A DNA stretch of 64,000 nt, taken from positions 310,001 through 374,000 of the forward strand of contig BLSF01000003.1 of assembly GCA_012862575.1 (NCBI GenBank). The letters run 5' to 3'. Source of the stretch: Parietichytrium sp. I65-24A (taxonomy: Eukaryota; Sar; Bigyra; Thraustochytrida; Thraustochytriidae). Both the position numbers and the translations under genes were made by a program. Numbering within the stretch: the stretch's first letter is position 1; every line of letters starts with the position of its first letter. Below, in pieces: positions 39,636-49,690 of this stretch. Below the pieces are notes generated by a model, which was not told the origin of the DNA, made no database searches, and was given only the letters and a program-made list of their open reading frames with translations.

Positions 39636-40787
39636 ATGCTCCAGCGACGTGACTCGGGAGGCGAGCTGGAGCTTTCTACTCTAACGAGCGAAGAAGATGA
39701 TTGCGAAAGCGGTTTTGTGAGAGAGGGCGGGCAAGTGCGAGGGACTAGCCCCCGGAAGAATGGGTTCAGCCAACTAATGGAGCTGGACCATAGAGGCGAG
39801 GATATCCATGGGCAGACACTGGGAAGAGTGCTGTGCTCTCGCTGCTGCCTCTGCCGAGTGGTTGAATGCGTTCTATTCTCGACACTGATTCTGACGATTG
39901 CCGTGCTAGGCTTGGTGGTGAAACAGAACGTGTGCTGGTCGGGGGAAGATGAGCTGCAGCTGTACGAATCTCAGAATGGCGAGCCTTTCCTGTATGGTGA
40001 CCCGCCACCGGTGCCACTTGTATTCGCGCACAGTCACAATGATTATCAACAGGCAGTACCAGTAAAGCTTGCGCTCGCTGCTGGCTTTTGCAGTATAGAA
40101 GCCGACGTGTTCCTGGAGAGTGACGATTTGTGGACAGGACACATAGCTCCGAGCTCGAACCAGCTCACCAATCAGTACTTGCGCCCACTGGCAGATCTCT
40201 CCATAAAAAATAAGCGCGGCCCAATTAACCCGCTGTCCGTACGCCTCAAACAGTGCGTGCAGCACACTCTTCTGGTGGACCTCAAGACAAACTCCTTCTC
40301 CACATGGGAGAAGCTAGAGGTCCTTTTATCGCAGGTGAATGCTGAAGCAGGTTTTCGTGTTTTTGAGTGCTATGACCCGCTTGGTGCACCTCTACGCGAA
40401 GAAAACTCGTTGACTGGCTTGTCGCCAGTTCAAGTAATTGTTTCCGGCGTAGCTGAAAGCGATATCGCCTCACTCGCCCTCAAAATGGCTGCGCGGGACT
40501 CTCGCTGCGCAAAAATTGACGGTAGGTGGAATGATGCAGGGGAACTCCCTTCTGACACCAAGACACTGGCGTTTCTCGCCATGGTCTCCGCGAAGTGGAA
40601 CGACTCGTTTTCAAAAGACTTACCACACCTTGTAGCTCTAGGAAACGCCGCAGGTGTCCGCTTGCGATTCTGGGACGCTCCAGAAAGCGTTGAAATGTGG
40701 GCCGATTTTATAGACGCTGGCGTGCACGTGATCTCCACAGATCGTATCGCAGGCTTGGCGGCATTTCTCCTGGGCAAGAGAATGTGA
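39636..40787 (+). CDS. AIM6-like GDPD/PI-PLC-fold phosphodiesterase, type II membrane protein
   Basis: A 383-residue protein with an N-terminal cytoplasmic region of about 75 residues and one membrane helix (about 76-97, VLFSTLILTIAVLGLVV). An extracytoplasmic domain follows, of the AIM6 branch of the PI-PLC-like phosphodiesterase superfamily. Visible landmarks are AHSHNDYQQAVPVKLALAAG (131 on), SIEADVFLESDDLWTGHI with the acidic metal ligands and second histidine, then LRPL, LLVDLKT, and a C-terminal VHVISTDRIAGLAAFL strand-helix. Enzymes of this fold cleave phosphodiester bonds of lipids or glycerophosphodiesters; the substrate of the AIM6 group is not established. The frame begins five codons earlier at TTG; the ATG at 39636 is preferred. 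It is single-exon. Confidence 0.82.
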   Translation: MLQRRDSGGELELSTLTSEEDDCESGFVREGGQVRGTSPRKNGFSQLMELDHRGEDIHGQTLGRVLCSRCCLCRVVECVLFSTLILTIAVLGLVVKQNVCWSGEDELQLYESQNGEPFLYGDPPPVPLVFAHSHNDYQQAVPVKLALAAGFCSIEADVFLESDDLWTGHIAPSSNQLTNQYLRPLADLSIKNKRGPINPLSVRLKQCVQHTLLVDLKTNSFSTWEKLEVLLSQVNAEAGFRVFECYDPLGAPLREENSLTGLSPVQVIVSGVAESDIASLALKMAARDSRCAKIDGRWNDAGELPSDTKTLAFLAMVSAKWNDSFSKDLPHLVALGNAAGVRLRFWDAPESVEMWADFIDAGVHVISTDRIAGLAAFLLGKRM

Positions 40788-41746
40788 CATCGCTTGCTCC
40801 ACGCTGGCACCTTGACCGTTGATTGTACCTCGGCGGCTTTGCTTGTGACGCGAGCCAAGCTTCCGCCTGTCCAAGCTTTGTCCGAAGTCTACTCCTGAAA
40901 TCCGTCCCTGTACGGACGCCCGCGCTATGGGCAGGGGTCAACACTATAGCTGTGTGCTGCTCCGGACCCAGCTCTCACGCATGCTCCGGCGTAGCTTGCG
41001 AATGCACTTGGCAACTTTAGGCGCCTTCCAGTTTTTGTTGATCCGCGGTCAAATGAACAGTAAAATCTTGCATCGCCAAGCTATGGTGGCAATTCGAACA
41101 ACACGCACACTCATCGCACATTCGTTCATTCACAAATGCTGCAACCAAGAATATTTGTCTCTTTTTTCCTCTTTCAAATTTCTTTCCATCAACTCTCGAA
41201 TTTGCAGTTTTAAAATACAAACTACGAGTGAATGGATTAACTTTTCAAGTGTCGCAAAGAGGTACAAAGTTTTCCAATCTACGAAATGCACAAGCCGCCA
41301 TCCTCCAGCTTCGTCTTCGTTTGACGGCCACGGAGACACGATTTCAAAAGCTCCACGAGTTGTTGGTTTCTCGAACCCTCAAGGTGAATCAATCGCAGGT
41401 TGGTTTCACATGGGCAGGAACATGGATCAAATCACTCTTCGAGCTCAGACTGAGGAGTTGAGATGCTTCATTCATTGAACAATGAACACTGAATCTCAAT
41501 CTCACCTGAATGTTCTGATTGATGGTTTTGATCGATCGATCGTATCGCAAGTATCACAATAGTTCCGGCTTCTTTTTCTTCTCATTCTCACTATTCTCAC
41601 TATTCTCACTCTTCTCACGCTGTCAATCAAGATCATCATCGATCAATCTTGATCAACACTACATTATCAATCATCTTGATATATCTTGATCCATCAACAA
41701 CAATCCCGAGAGCTGGGTAGCAAGAGCTGTCCGCGGCGAGTCAACC
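40788..41746. other. Intergenic region before the MFS gene
   Basis: No supported gene. An actattctcact tract (41584-41620) and a gatcgatcgatcg/ttgatca-rich stretch (41530-41700) lie just upstream of the transporter start. Confidence 0.5.
41584..41620. repeat. attctcact repeat
   Basis: About four copies of a nine-base attctcact-like unit, then cttctcac, within 170 bases of the MFS start. Confidence 0.75.
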
Positions 41747-43210
41747 ATGGCGGAGCAGAGCGCTCTGCTGGTGAGCGGCAGCTTGTCGAGCGGCGCGGAG
41801 TATGGCGCCACAGAAGGCACTGGCGGCGCGTCGGGCGAGGCAGAGAGAGGCGGGGAGGCTGACGTTGACCATGACCATGAATATGACCATGACCATGACG
41901 AAGACGAGCGCGTGTCCCTGGGCGAGCTGGTGGTGCTCAACTCATTTGGCGGCGCGTACGGTCTGATTCAGGTGTCCCTGTTCATGCTGGTGCTCCCGCG
42001 AGAGAGCGCCGCGCTGTTCCCGGGCGAGGAGGCGATGGGGCTGGCGGGGATGCTTGGCCTGGCAGGCGCGACGCAACTGGTGTGCCCAGTGGCTGGGCTG
42101 TTCTCGGACAGGATGACTTCGCCGTTTGGGCGCAGGAGACCGTTTATAGTGGTGGGCACGGCAGTGGCGCTGGTGATGCTGGGCGTGCTGTGGTTTGTTT
42201 CTGTTCAAGGGCAAGAGATGCTGCTTATTCGCGAAGATCTGGGACCGACGAGAATGGTGTACCTCGTGGCGTTCGTTGGGTTGAACCTGGCGCTGAACGT
42301 GTGCTTCGCAGCTTACTCGGGATTGATTCCTGACTTTGTGAGCTCGGAGCAACTTGGGGAAGCTAGCGGGATCATGGCTGTCATGAACGCTCTAGGCGCT
42401 CTGTTTGGGGTATGGATGGTCGGGTTCCTTGAGGTGGAGCCGTTCTCTCTGTATGCCATATGGTTGGCCTGCTGCTGTCTCCTTACGCTCATGGTGATCA
42501 GAGAAAAGCCACATGTTCACGCCTCCAAGCCGATCGCTTGCGCGGACATCTTGAGCGTTTATTTTGAGTCACTTCACGAGAAAAACTTCTTCTGGGTATG
42601 GGTGTCACGCCTCCTCTACTATATGGGCATTTCAGTGCAGGTGTTCATGCAGTACTTCATTCGGGACATGATCCAAGTCGAGGAAGATACTGCAAAAATT
42701 GACACAGCTCTGGTCTCTGTTACAATGCTCGCATGCACCAGTATTGTCGCCGTGCCGTGCGGAATCCTCAGCGACAAGGTTGGCCGGCGACCCCTGGTGT
42801 ACCTGAGCTGCGCTCTCATGGCGATCACATACCTGGGTTGGACCTACGCAACCAAACTATGGCATATTCTTCTTTGGAGTGCGCTGTTCGGCTTTGCCAA
42901 TGGCACATACCTAAGCGTTGACTACGCCCTTGGTTGCGATGCCATTCCGGATAAAGATGAGCAGGCTGCACAAGCGCTTGGAGTGTGGGGTGTTGCAGCT
43001 TTCCTAGGTACCACAATTGGTCCGGTAATTAACGGTCCGGTCCTTTATTTTCTGGGGCAGTCCGAAAAGCCAGACGAATATTCGCGCGGTGGGTACAGCG
43101 CCCTGCTCTTTTTGGGCTCGGTCTTCGTCATTGCGAGCGCCGTGGCGTTGAGTAAACTTGAGCTCAAATCCGCTCACCAAGCAATCCACTCCCATTCTCA
43201 GCATTCCTGA
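41747..43210 (+). CDS. MFS transporter, GPH/sugar-symporter type
   Basis: A 487-residue, 12-helix major facilitator. The N-terminal cytoplasmic tail (1-56) contains a striking His/Asp/Glu run at 39-54 (DVDHDHEYDHDHDEDE). The loop between helices 2 and 3 carries FSDRMTSPFGRRRPFIVVG, the form typical of glycoside-pentoside-hexuronide and sucrose-type symporters. The second half repeats it as ILSDKVGRRPLVYLSC. A cytoplasmic central loop (REKPHVHASKPIACADILS) separates the halves, and the C-terminus ends HQAIHSHSQHS. It probably moves a sugar or related solute with protons at the plasma membrane or a vacuole. Substrate unknown. ATG context tcaaccATGG. It is single-exon and convergent with the PLU-1/PHD gene. 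Confidence 0.88.
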   Translation: MAEQSALLVSGSLSSGAEYGATEGTGGASGEAERGGEADVDHDHEYDHDHDEDERVSLGELVVLNSFGGAYGLIQVSLFMLVLPRESAALFPGEEAMGLAGMLGLAGATQLVCPVAGLFSDRMTSPFGRRRPFIVVGTAVALVMLGVLWFVSVQGQEMLLIREDLGPTRMVYLVAFVGLNLALNVCFAAYSGLIPDFVSSEQLGEASGIMAVMNALGALFGVWMVGFLEVEPFSLYAIWLACCCLLTLMVIREKPHVHASKPIACADILSVYFESLHEKNFFWVWVSRLLYYMGISVQVFMQYFIRDMIQVEEDTAKIDTALVSVTMLACTSIVAVPCGILSDKVGRRPLVYLSCALMAITYLGWTYATKLWHILLWSALFGFANGTYLSVDYALGCDAIPDKDEQAAQALGVWGVAAFLGTTIGPVINGPVLYFLGQSEKPDEYSRGGYSALLFLGSVFVIASAVALSKLELKSAHQAIHSHSQHS

Positions 43211-43606
43211 GTCTAAATTTTGCAAATTGGCTTGTCAATTGAATTTTGATGGTGCATTCCAAGAGCGGCGCTTCAGTTATATAGAACATATCTCCCTCCT
43301 AGTCATTCAGCAATTTTGCTTCTCTGTATTCTTTCTCGATCGGCTGAAGGTATATATTGCATTTTCAGCGAGCGACCACGAGCAATTGACTGCAAAGACA
43401 GTCGAGGAGTCGCAAGGTGACGAAGATTCAGGATAGATAGTCTTGATTATGGCGGAGCCAATTTAAAATACAGTCAGCTGCAGATTCTGCTCTCCCACTG
43501 CAGATTGAAAGGGAATAATCCGCAGTCAATTCATAAACGCACGATGCCCTAACAATTTTTTCGGTATTTTTTTTAAATATAAAACACTCCTACTCAAGCT
43601 CGGAGG
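43211..43606. other. Convergent 3' region
   Basis: 396 bp between the MFS and PLU-1/PHD stops, AT-rich near 43555-43585. No coding evidence. Confidence 0.55.
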
Positions 43607-46600
43607 TTATCCGGGATTGTACGGCTCACCGCGACGCTCGCAGCAAGGTGGGCAGATGTAATTTTGAATGTTGTCGGCCATTTCATGAGTCAAATTAACA
43701 CAGCGCCCATGAAACCAACCATCGCACACATCGCAATTGATCATAAAGCCGACCTCGTTGAACCCTTGGCATAAACAGTATCGAGTCGCCTCGTCTTCGA
43801 CACAAATCGCCAGACCCTTCTCTTCTGTCATCTGAACAGGTATGAATTTGACGGCCTCTAAAAGCATTTCAGCCTCGGAGAGAACGGTCGAGGCTGGAAC
43901 ATTCACACCAGAAGCCAGAAGCGCAGTGGCTCTATCCCGCCACGAGACTGCACGTCTGTAAAGCCCGAGAAGGAACTGCGTAAATGAGTTTTCCCGAATG
44001 AATGCAGCTTGGTGGGTCTTGCTGAGATCGACAAAGGTTTCTAAAGCGGCAAGAGTGGGCGGCTGAACCCCAAAGAGCGCCTTAGCCTTCGAGACCCACG
44101 CTGCGAATTGGATGGCAAGCTTAATCTGAGCATAGTCTGCACAATTCTCAAACTTGGCAGGCATGTCCAACGCCGCAATCTGCTTTGAAAATTCTTCTAA
44201 ATCTTTCTCCTCCACCCCTTTGACAAGTTTCTCGAGAAGGTGCAAAGCCTCCTTGGTATTCTGAACGTATTCCAAGGGGGCCAACGTCACCCCGTCGGTC
44301 ATACTCGCCAGCCCAAGTTCCACTCGAACGCTTGCACCATAAAGTACACCCAAAAGACTCTCCGTTGTGCGAACGAGCATACATGCTGGGCAGCAGAAGC
44401 GCGTCGAACGCTTCGCGTTTGCAGAGTTGACTCCAACACATTTGATATGGAACCACTCTCCACAATAGTTGCACTCCAGCATGGGATCTTGAAATGCCCG
44501 CCTACAGAGACAATATACCCGGGTCGCTTCCGCCAGCAATTGAGTATGCTCCGAAAGGTTGACCGGAATGGAAGTGGCCTGGTCCAGGAGGCTCTTCAAA
44601 TCCTCGCGACTGGCTTCGCCTTTCTCAATACCTGATTTTTTCAGCTTGGCAATCCAAGACTTGGCGTTGCGAACGGCTGCGCGAACATCCCTCACCTCGG
44701 CAGGCATAGCCTTTAGTTTGCCAGCCTCATTCGCGGCCTTCTCGAGCTCCTCGATTGAAAGCTTGCCGTTGTCAATGTGGTCTCCGCGCGGCCCGCCAGT
44801 CGTAATTCTGTGCTCTGAGTATAACGCAGATCGAACTCGCGAAAGCCAGTCGTACACCTTGTCGATTTCAGAGTATATTGACTCTTCACTTTCAGACACT
44901 GCAAAGATGTGATGCTCCTGCTTCTTGTGCAGGAGCAGTATGAGGCCGAGCAGTTGCTCCATCGAGGCGACTTGCCCCAGTCTCTTCTTTGCGACGCGCC
45001 CCCAGGAAATGGAGTTTCTGCCAATCCACTGCAGTTTACGTAGTGAAATGCCAAGACACCAACTCAGGGTACCTCGAGCAGGCTTTACACGAGACGGGTT
45101 TTCCGAGAGGACGTCAGGAGGTTCAACCTCCCCCGCCGAAAGACCTGTTTGTCCGACTGGGAAGATGGATTGGACGCTGTCGTTGACCATGACCTGGGGG
45201 AAGAAAGGATGGCTGCGGCAAACTTCCTCCACACTTGCGAACTGAAACTGAAGGTCAGGAAATTCGCCTTCAAGAAGGCACATTCCCTGAGCAACAAGGA
45301 CGCGGATGTCGTCCATCTTGAGTGGGATTGAATGGTGTGTGATATAGTCCACGACTGTGACCCATGCAGCCGCTTCCGCAATCCACAACGCCTTGCGAAC
45401 TTGCTCCAGCGTCTTCGCAACAGTTGACTTTGCATTTTTGCACACGTCGCTTGCAAGCAAGACCGCCCGGTGCACTACATCCTTAAGACTCTCATGGAGC
45501 ATATCAGGAGTGGAAGGTTGCGCTTGCCTTGTATCGTTTCGAGGCTCCTTGAATTTCTTTGTCGATAGAATCTCGATGTCAAGCCCGCCTGGCTCAGAAG
45601 CGAGAGTGGAGAACTTTTCGCTCACTTGCTCGTCCAACTTGGTGTCAAAATCAGACCACATCGTTTCGTCATTTGGTCCAGGCAAGAGTTCCAGCGTCTG
45701 GTCAAGCCGCTGGATATCCACTTCTGGCTCGTTCTGGCGCTTCTTGACAGATTCCCGCTTGGAACGCTTTCCTGGCCCAAACTCGTCCGATTCGCTCTTC
45801 TCCGGTTTTTGGGAGTCCTCCCACTCGAGCTCCCACTGTGACGCTGGAGTAGGTTCGATTTTGGAAACAGTTTGCTCGCTCTGATAAACTTGCTTGAGCG
45901 CAGAGAAAAATTGATTGCAGACTTGCTCGGATCGAGTGTGCCAATCCTTGGTCAGGGTTGCTGTCAGTCCCAACACTTTGACGAGTTCTGAAACGTCAAT
46001 AAAGAGACCACCCGAGCTACCGACTAGCGCATCGATAAAATCCAGACTAAGAATGTCCTGCTTGCGTCTGGGGTCCGCAGATTCAAGTCCGGAGGGCGGG
46101 AGCCCTGGCCAGTCTTGCAGAGATGGGCAAACCTCGATCACCCGAGAAACCCACTGTTTACTGCGTTCCAAGGCAGCCTTGAAAGCAACTTCTTCCCGGG
46201 TAATCACACTATGCAGGCGGCATTTCTCCAAAATCTCTTCCAGCTCGGCAAGAGTGAATGCCTTATTCTCCTCGTCCTGGACCGATGATGGCTCAGCACC
46301 TTCGAATTTGATCCGGAGAGTCCGAGGCGTTTTGCGTTCCTCCTCTCCAGTAGAAGAAGAAGGCACAGCTTCTGACTTTGTCGCAATATCAGTTACGGCC
46401 TGTCGATCCACTTCCATCGGCTCCTGCCCTTCCTGCTCCCCCGCCTTTGCCTCCGTGGAGTTTGGGGCACTCTCGACTGTGTCTTTCTCTTGCGCCTTTG
46501 AGTTTTGTGCTGACGGCTCTTCGTCGGCCCAGTTGCTGTCTGGCGAGCTGTTGTCATCTTTCGTCTCCAGTCCCTCTGGAGCACACTTCTCGAGCTCAAG

Positions 46601-49393
46601 GTACTCTGGCTGGTGAGCCTTTCGCAGCGCTTCGAAGAGTTCTTGACGCAACTCCTCCAAGGCCTGATCTACCTCCAACATCATGTCGAGATGCTTTCTA
46701 ACATCGACAAGGAGGTGATTGCCATCTTCAAACAATGCAGCGAATTGGTCAAAGGTGATTCTTTCGTGTTGAGCAAAAGGCTCGTCCGTCTTCTTCTTCG
46801 GCTTGGGCTTCTTTTTCTTCTTCTTGTGACCTCGACTGGCGAGCGAAGGAATGTCGCCAGGATCGTATCGACAGAGAAAGTTGACTCGCGTTATCCACGT
46901 TTGCGCCTTGGTGATAGCCCCTCGCAAATCACTTTCACTTTTACCAAGCTCGCTCGTTTTGGCAGGCTGCTGGCCGGTGATCGCGGCGATTTCTTTGCGA
47001 AATCCCAATAGCTTTATTTGGAGCTTGACAAGCTGCTCGAGGTCCACCTTCGTTGCAAGAGCGGTCTGTACCTCTTCGCAGCAACCTTTACATTTTATGT
47101 GCTTTTCGAGAAGTTCTTCTTCTACCATGTTCACTGGTATCTGCTCGGCCTGCTCGATCATGGCGTTTAATGCCTGAATGTCGGCGGAATCCACATTGCT
47201 AAGTAGCTCGTTCACCTGGGCCCTCCAGTTGTCAGCTTCGCACAGAACAGCGTCCATATCTTGGATCTCATCAGGAGCGACCCCGATGAGCGCCGCTTCG
47301 TTTCGAAGTTCGCGCAAAATGTCCAAGTCCATCTTGACAACTTCTACACCACCGCGAGTCTTGCTCTGCTTGGGCACCGCAGATTTCACCCGAGCTATGC
47401 ACTCCCGTGCTCGGCGGAGATGCTCGTCAACGGCGGACTTTTCTTCAGAGAGATCCACAGGGATCGAGTCCACCTCCTTGGTCATCTCCAAAAGCAGCTT
47501 GACATCAACCCCATCTGACGTCGCGGCGTGCTGCCTTGCCACCCAGTCCTCTGCCATGCTGATGTAGTGGCGTAAAAGGTCAAATTCCCGAAAGGTGACA
47601 CGCTCAATCTCCACGGCTTTTTTCAAGTCTTGCAGGGTGGACAATTTTTGCGCGCTCCAATCCCTTGAGCGATAGGGCCCTGACGAGGCTTGGCCGCGCT
47701 TGCTGGAGACGCTTTGCTTGGACCACATCTCTGACGAAGGTATGACAGTGCGAATCTTCTCCGAGAAATTGTTGGCAGTGTAAATGCGTGAGCGGACTTG
47801 CAACAGCTCAGGGAGATCAAGCGGGAGCTTGCTAGCACGGATCATCAGCTCCTCGAAGACCTTCACATGACTTACTTCAGAAAGAGCGACATGCACATCT
47901 TGCTGGAGGGTTAGACAGTCGTTGTAAAGGGCTCGGAGATGAGCTTCTTCGGCAAGTCGCATTCCGCTTGGTGCCCCATGCGCCAGATCTCGCAACTCAT
48001 CGATCGTCCAATGCGGATCAGGTTTCACCAGAGACGCAGCATCATGAGCATTTGACACCCACTCCTCCGTTGCCGACAGCTTTTTCGAGAGCTGCGTAAT
48101 CATATCCTTCACAGAGTTTTGCAACTTGGGGTCGGCCTTCTCTCGTTTAAATTTGTTGGCCACATACAAGAGCTCTCGGAGCTGGCTCAGAGTGAGGCCG
48201 ACTGGCTTCCCACTCAACAGTGTCTTAGCAACGTTGAGCCACTTTCGCATCGACGCCACCCCTTCTCCACCATCGCTATCTTCCACGAGCGCGCCTGGCT
48301 CAAAATTCAGTGTTTGGTTATCTTTGTCGTCGACTCCGTATATTGTGGCGTAGTGGGGTTCCATGCCTTTTGCTCTTTGCAATTTGTCTTGCAGGTCCAA
48401 CAGCTCTGTTTCAACGCCAACACCATGACAGGAAAGGAGCTGAAATTTTGCGCGATTAATATCGTAGTTGCATCGATGGAGAAACTCAAAAGCGAGCTCG
48501 TCCGATTCAAGTGGCCGAAGTCGGCGTTTCGGTTCCGTCTTCGTGCTTTCCGCTGCAGTCGATGGGCTCTCGCGCTCGGCTTTGACCTTTTGTTTGTCAA
48601 AATGAGTGCCTTGTGGTGGCATTTCTCGAGTGAGCTTCCTACAGAAAAGGAGGTACTCGTCTACATCTACTTCGGAAAGCCACTTTTCCTCAGACACCTT
48701 GTACCCTCCCCACACCATGCGATCGTCGATCCTAGTCTGGCAATCCCTAATCACCATCCTGTTCAGCGGCAAGTACTGGCGGGCTTCTCTCTGTATTGCC
48801 GCGCTCTCCGCCCGCTCTTGTTCGGATAAAAGATCGGGGAGCGGCGCTTGGTACGACTCATTGTCGTACCGCGGATGGCGCACGGGAAAGTATTCCCCAG
48901 GCGCGTCAGGCTCCAACGACCGATCCGCCGCGCTGTGGCCAGAGAGGTGCATCGGGCTGGCCCAGTCCTTGTTTGCAGCTGCGCTCAGCCTCGGCCTCAG
49001 GCTACTTCTCTTCACCGTTCCGTCTTCTTCGTCTACTTCCTCGACGTGTCCTCGTCGCCGTTTGTTGCTCCGCGGCGAGCCCCTATCCTGCTGCGGCTCA
49101 GGCCCGGCCAGCTGCGGTTCGCCAGCGTCACCGGTGTCAATCTGCGCCAGCTCCTTCTTAACCTGGGCGGGGTCATGGTCATTCGCGACAATTTCGTTCT
49201 CTTCCTCCTTCATTTTCTCATCGGATTTGGCGTTCTCCTCACCTTTGCTGACACTTGCCTGCTTCAATTTCTCCTCGGACTTGGAGTTTTCGTCACCTTC
49301 GCTGGCACTAGCCTGCTGCTGGTCCACCGCGCCGGCTTCTTGCTGTTCTTCCATGGTCTCCAACTTGGCGCTCTGCTGCTCCTCTTGCGCCAT
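43607..49393 (-). CDS. PLU-1-like/PHD-finger chromatin protein (1928 residues)
   Basis: A long nuclear-type protein. Residues 1-190 are acidic, Gln/Glu/Ser-rich and disordered with basic clusters (SNKRRRGH). Near 300 a helical stretch reads LAFEFLHRCNYDINRAKFQL, like the segment after ELM2 domains. From about 390 to 1650 lie many helical units with the motif IPVxLxEE...RA, as in the PLU-1-like domain of KDM5 histone demethylases. Two PHD fingers follow: about 1625-1675 (YCLCRRAFQDPMLECNYC...CCPAC) and 1871-1918 (YCLCQGFNEVGFMINCDVC...CPPCC), each Cys4-His-Cys3. No JmjN, ARID, JmjC or C5HC2 domain is visible, so it is not a demethylase by itself. It probably reads histone H3 and scaffolds a complex. 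The ATG is well defined. It is single-exon. Confidence 0.85.
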   Translation of the reverse strand: MAQEEQQSAKLETMEEQQEAGAVDQQQASASEGDENSKSEEKLKQASVSKGEENAKSDEKMKEEENEIVANDHDPAQVKKELAQIDTGDAGEPQLAGPEPQQDRGSPRSNKRRRGHVEEVDEEDGTVKRSSLRPRLSAAANKDWASPMHLSGHSAADRSLEPDAPGEYFPVRHPRYDNESYQAPLPDLLSEQERAESAAIQREARQYLPLNRMVIRDCQTRIDDRMVWGGYKVSEEKWLSEVDVDEYLLFCRKLTREMPPQGTHFDKQKVKAERESPSTAAESTKTEPKRRLRPLESDELAFEFLHRCNYDINRAKFQLLSCHGVGVETELLDLQDKLQRAKGMEPHYATIYGVDDKDNQTLNFEPGALVEDSDGGEGVASMRKWLNVAKTLLSGKPVGLTLSQLRELLYVANKFKREKADPKLQNSVKDMITQLSKKLSATEEWVSNAHDAASLVKPDPHWTIDELRDLAHGAPSGMRLAEEAHLRALYNDCLTLQQDVHVALSEVSHVKVFEELMIRASKLPLDLPELLQVRSRIYTANNFSEKIRTVIPSSEMWSKQSVSSKRGQASSGPYRSRDWSAQKLSTLQDLKKAVEIERVTFREFDLLRHYISMAEDWVARQHAATSDGVDVKLLLEMTKEVDSIPVDLSEEKSAVDEHLRRARECIARVKSAVPKQSKTRGGVEVVKMDLDILRELRNEAALIGVAPDEIQDMDAVLCEADNWRAQVNELLSNVDSADIQALNAMIEQAEQIPVNMVEEELLEKHIKCKGCCEEVQTALATKVDLEQLVKLQIKLLGFRKEIAAITGQQPAKTSELGKSESDLRGAITKAQTWITRVNFLCRYDPGDIPSLASRGHKKKKKKPKPKKKTDEPFAQHERITFDQFAALFEDGNHLLVDVRKHLDMMLEVDQALEELRQELFEALRKAHQPEYLELEKCAPEGLETKDDNSSPDSNWADEEPSAQNSKAQEKDTVESAPNSTEAKAGEQEGQEPMEVDRQAVTDIATKSEAVPSSSTGEEERKTPRTLRIKFEGAEPSSVQDEENKAFTLAELEEILEKCRLHSVITREEVAFKAALERSKQWVSRVIEVCPSLQDWPGLPPSGLESADPRRKQDILSLDFIDALVGSSGGLFIDVSELVKVLGLTATLTKDWHTRSEQVCNQFFSALKQVYQSEQTVSKIEPTPASQWELEWEDSQKPEKSESDEFGPGKRSKRESVKKRQNEPEVDIQRLDQTLELLPGPNDETMWSDFDTKLDEQVSEKFSTLASEPGGLDIEILSTKKFKEPRNDTRQAQPSTPDMLHESLKDVVHRAVLLASDVCKNAKSTVAKTLEQVRKALWIAEAAAWVTVVDYITHHSIPLKMDDIRVLVAQGMCLLEGEFPDLQFQFASVEEVCRSHPFFPQVMVNDSVQSIFPVGQTGLSAGEVEPPDVLSENPSRVKPARGTLSWCLGISLRKLQWIGRNSISWGRVAKKRLGQVASMEQLLGLILLLHKKQEHHIFAVSESEESIYSEIDKVYDWLSRVRSALYSEHRITTGGPRGDHIDNGKLSIEELEKAANEAGKLKAMPAEVRDVRAAVRNAKSWIAKLKKSGIEKGEASREDLKSLLDQATSIPVNLSEHTQLLAEATRVYCLCRRAFQDPMLECNYCGEWFHIKCVGVNSANAKRSTRFCCPACMLVRTTESLLGVLYGASVRVELGLASMTDGVTLAPLEYVQNTKEALHLLEKLVKGVEEKDLEEFSKQIAALDMPAKFENCADYAQIKLAIQFAAWVSKAKALFGVQPPTLAALETFVDLSKTHQAAFIRENSFTQFLLGLYRRAVSWRDRATALLASGVNVPASTVLSEAEMLLEAVKFIPVQMTEEKGLAICVEDEATRYCLCQGFNEVGFMINCDVCDGWFHGRCVNLTHEMADNIQNYICPPCCERRGEPYNPG

Positions 49394-49510
49394 CTTCGCT
49401 GTTCGATCTGGATTCTGTATCTTGGCTGGACAAAAACGTCGGCGCTAGACTCTAGAGCGGCAGTTGGCCAACAATACAACAATCCCACCTCGGTGGCGCA
49501 CCGTGGCGCC

Positions 49511-49543
49511 GAGCAGCTAGCGAGCAGCTAGCGAGCAGCTAGC
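49511..49543. repeat. gagcagctagc 11-bp repeat, three copies
   Basis: Three tandem units followed by a variant gcgcagct. It lies about 120 bases upstream of the PLU-1/PHD start codon. Confidence 0.85.
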
Positions 49544-49660
49544 GCGCAGCTGGGCGACAAGCTGCCAACCTCTCTCTTCACGCACCGGTCTATCCAGCGC
49601 TCTGTCTCACTGCAACTTGTCTCCGACGAACGTCGACTACGAAGGGAGTATACACGCGCC

Positions 49661-49690
49661 AGTATGCCAGTATGCCAGTATGCCAGTATG
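49661..49690. repeat. agtatgcc 8-bp repeat
   Basis: Nearly four copies of agtatgcc in tandem. It makes a YWHTGILAYW-type artefact in the overlapping reverse frame. Confidence 0.9.
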
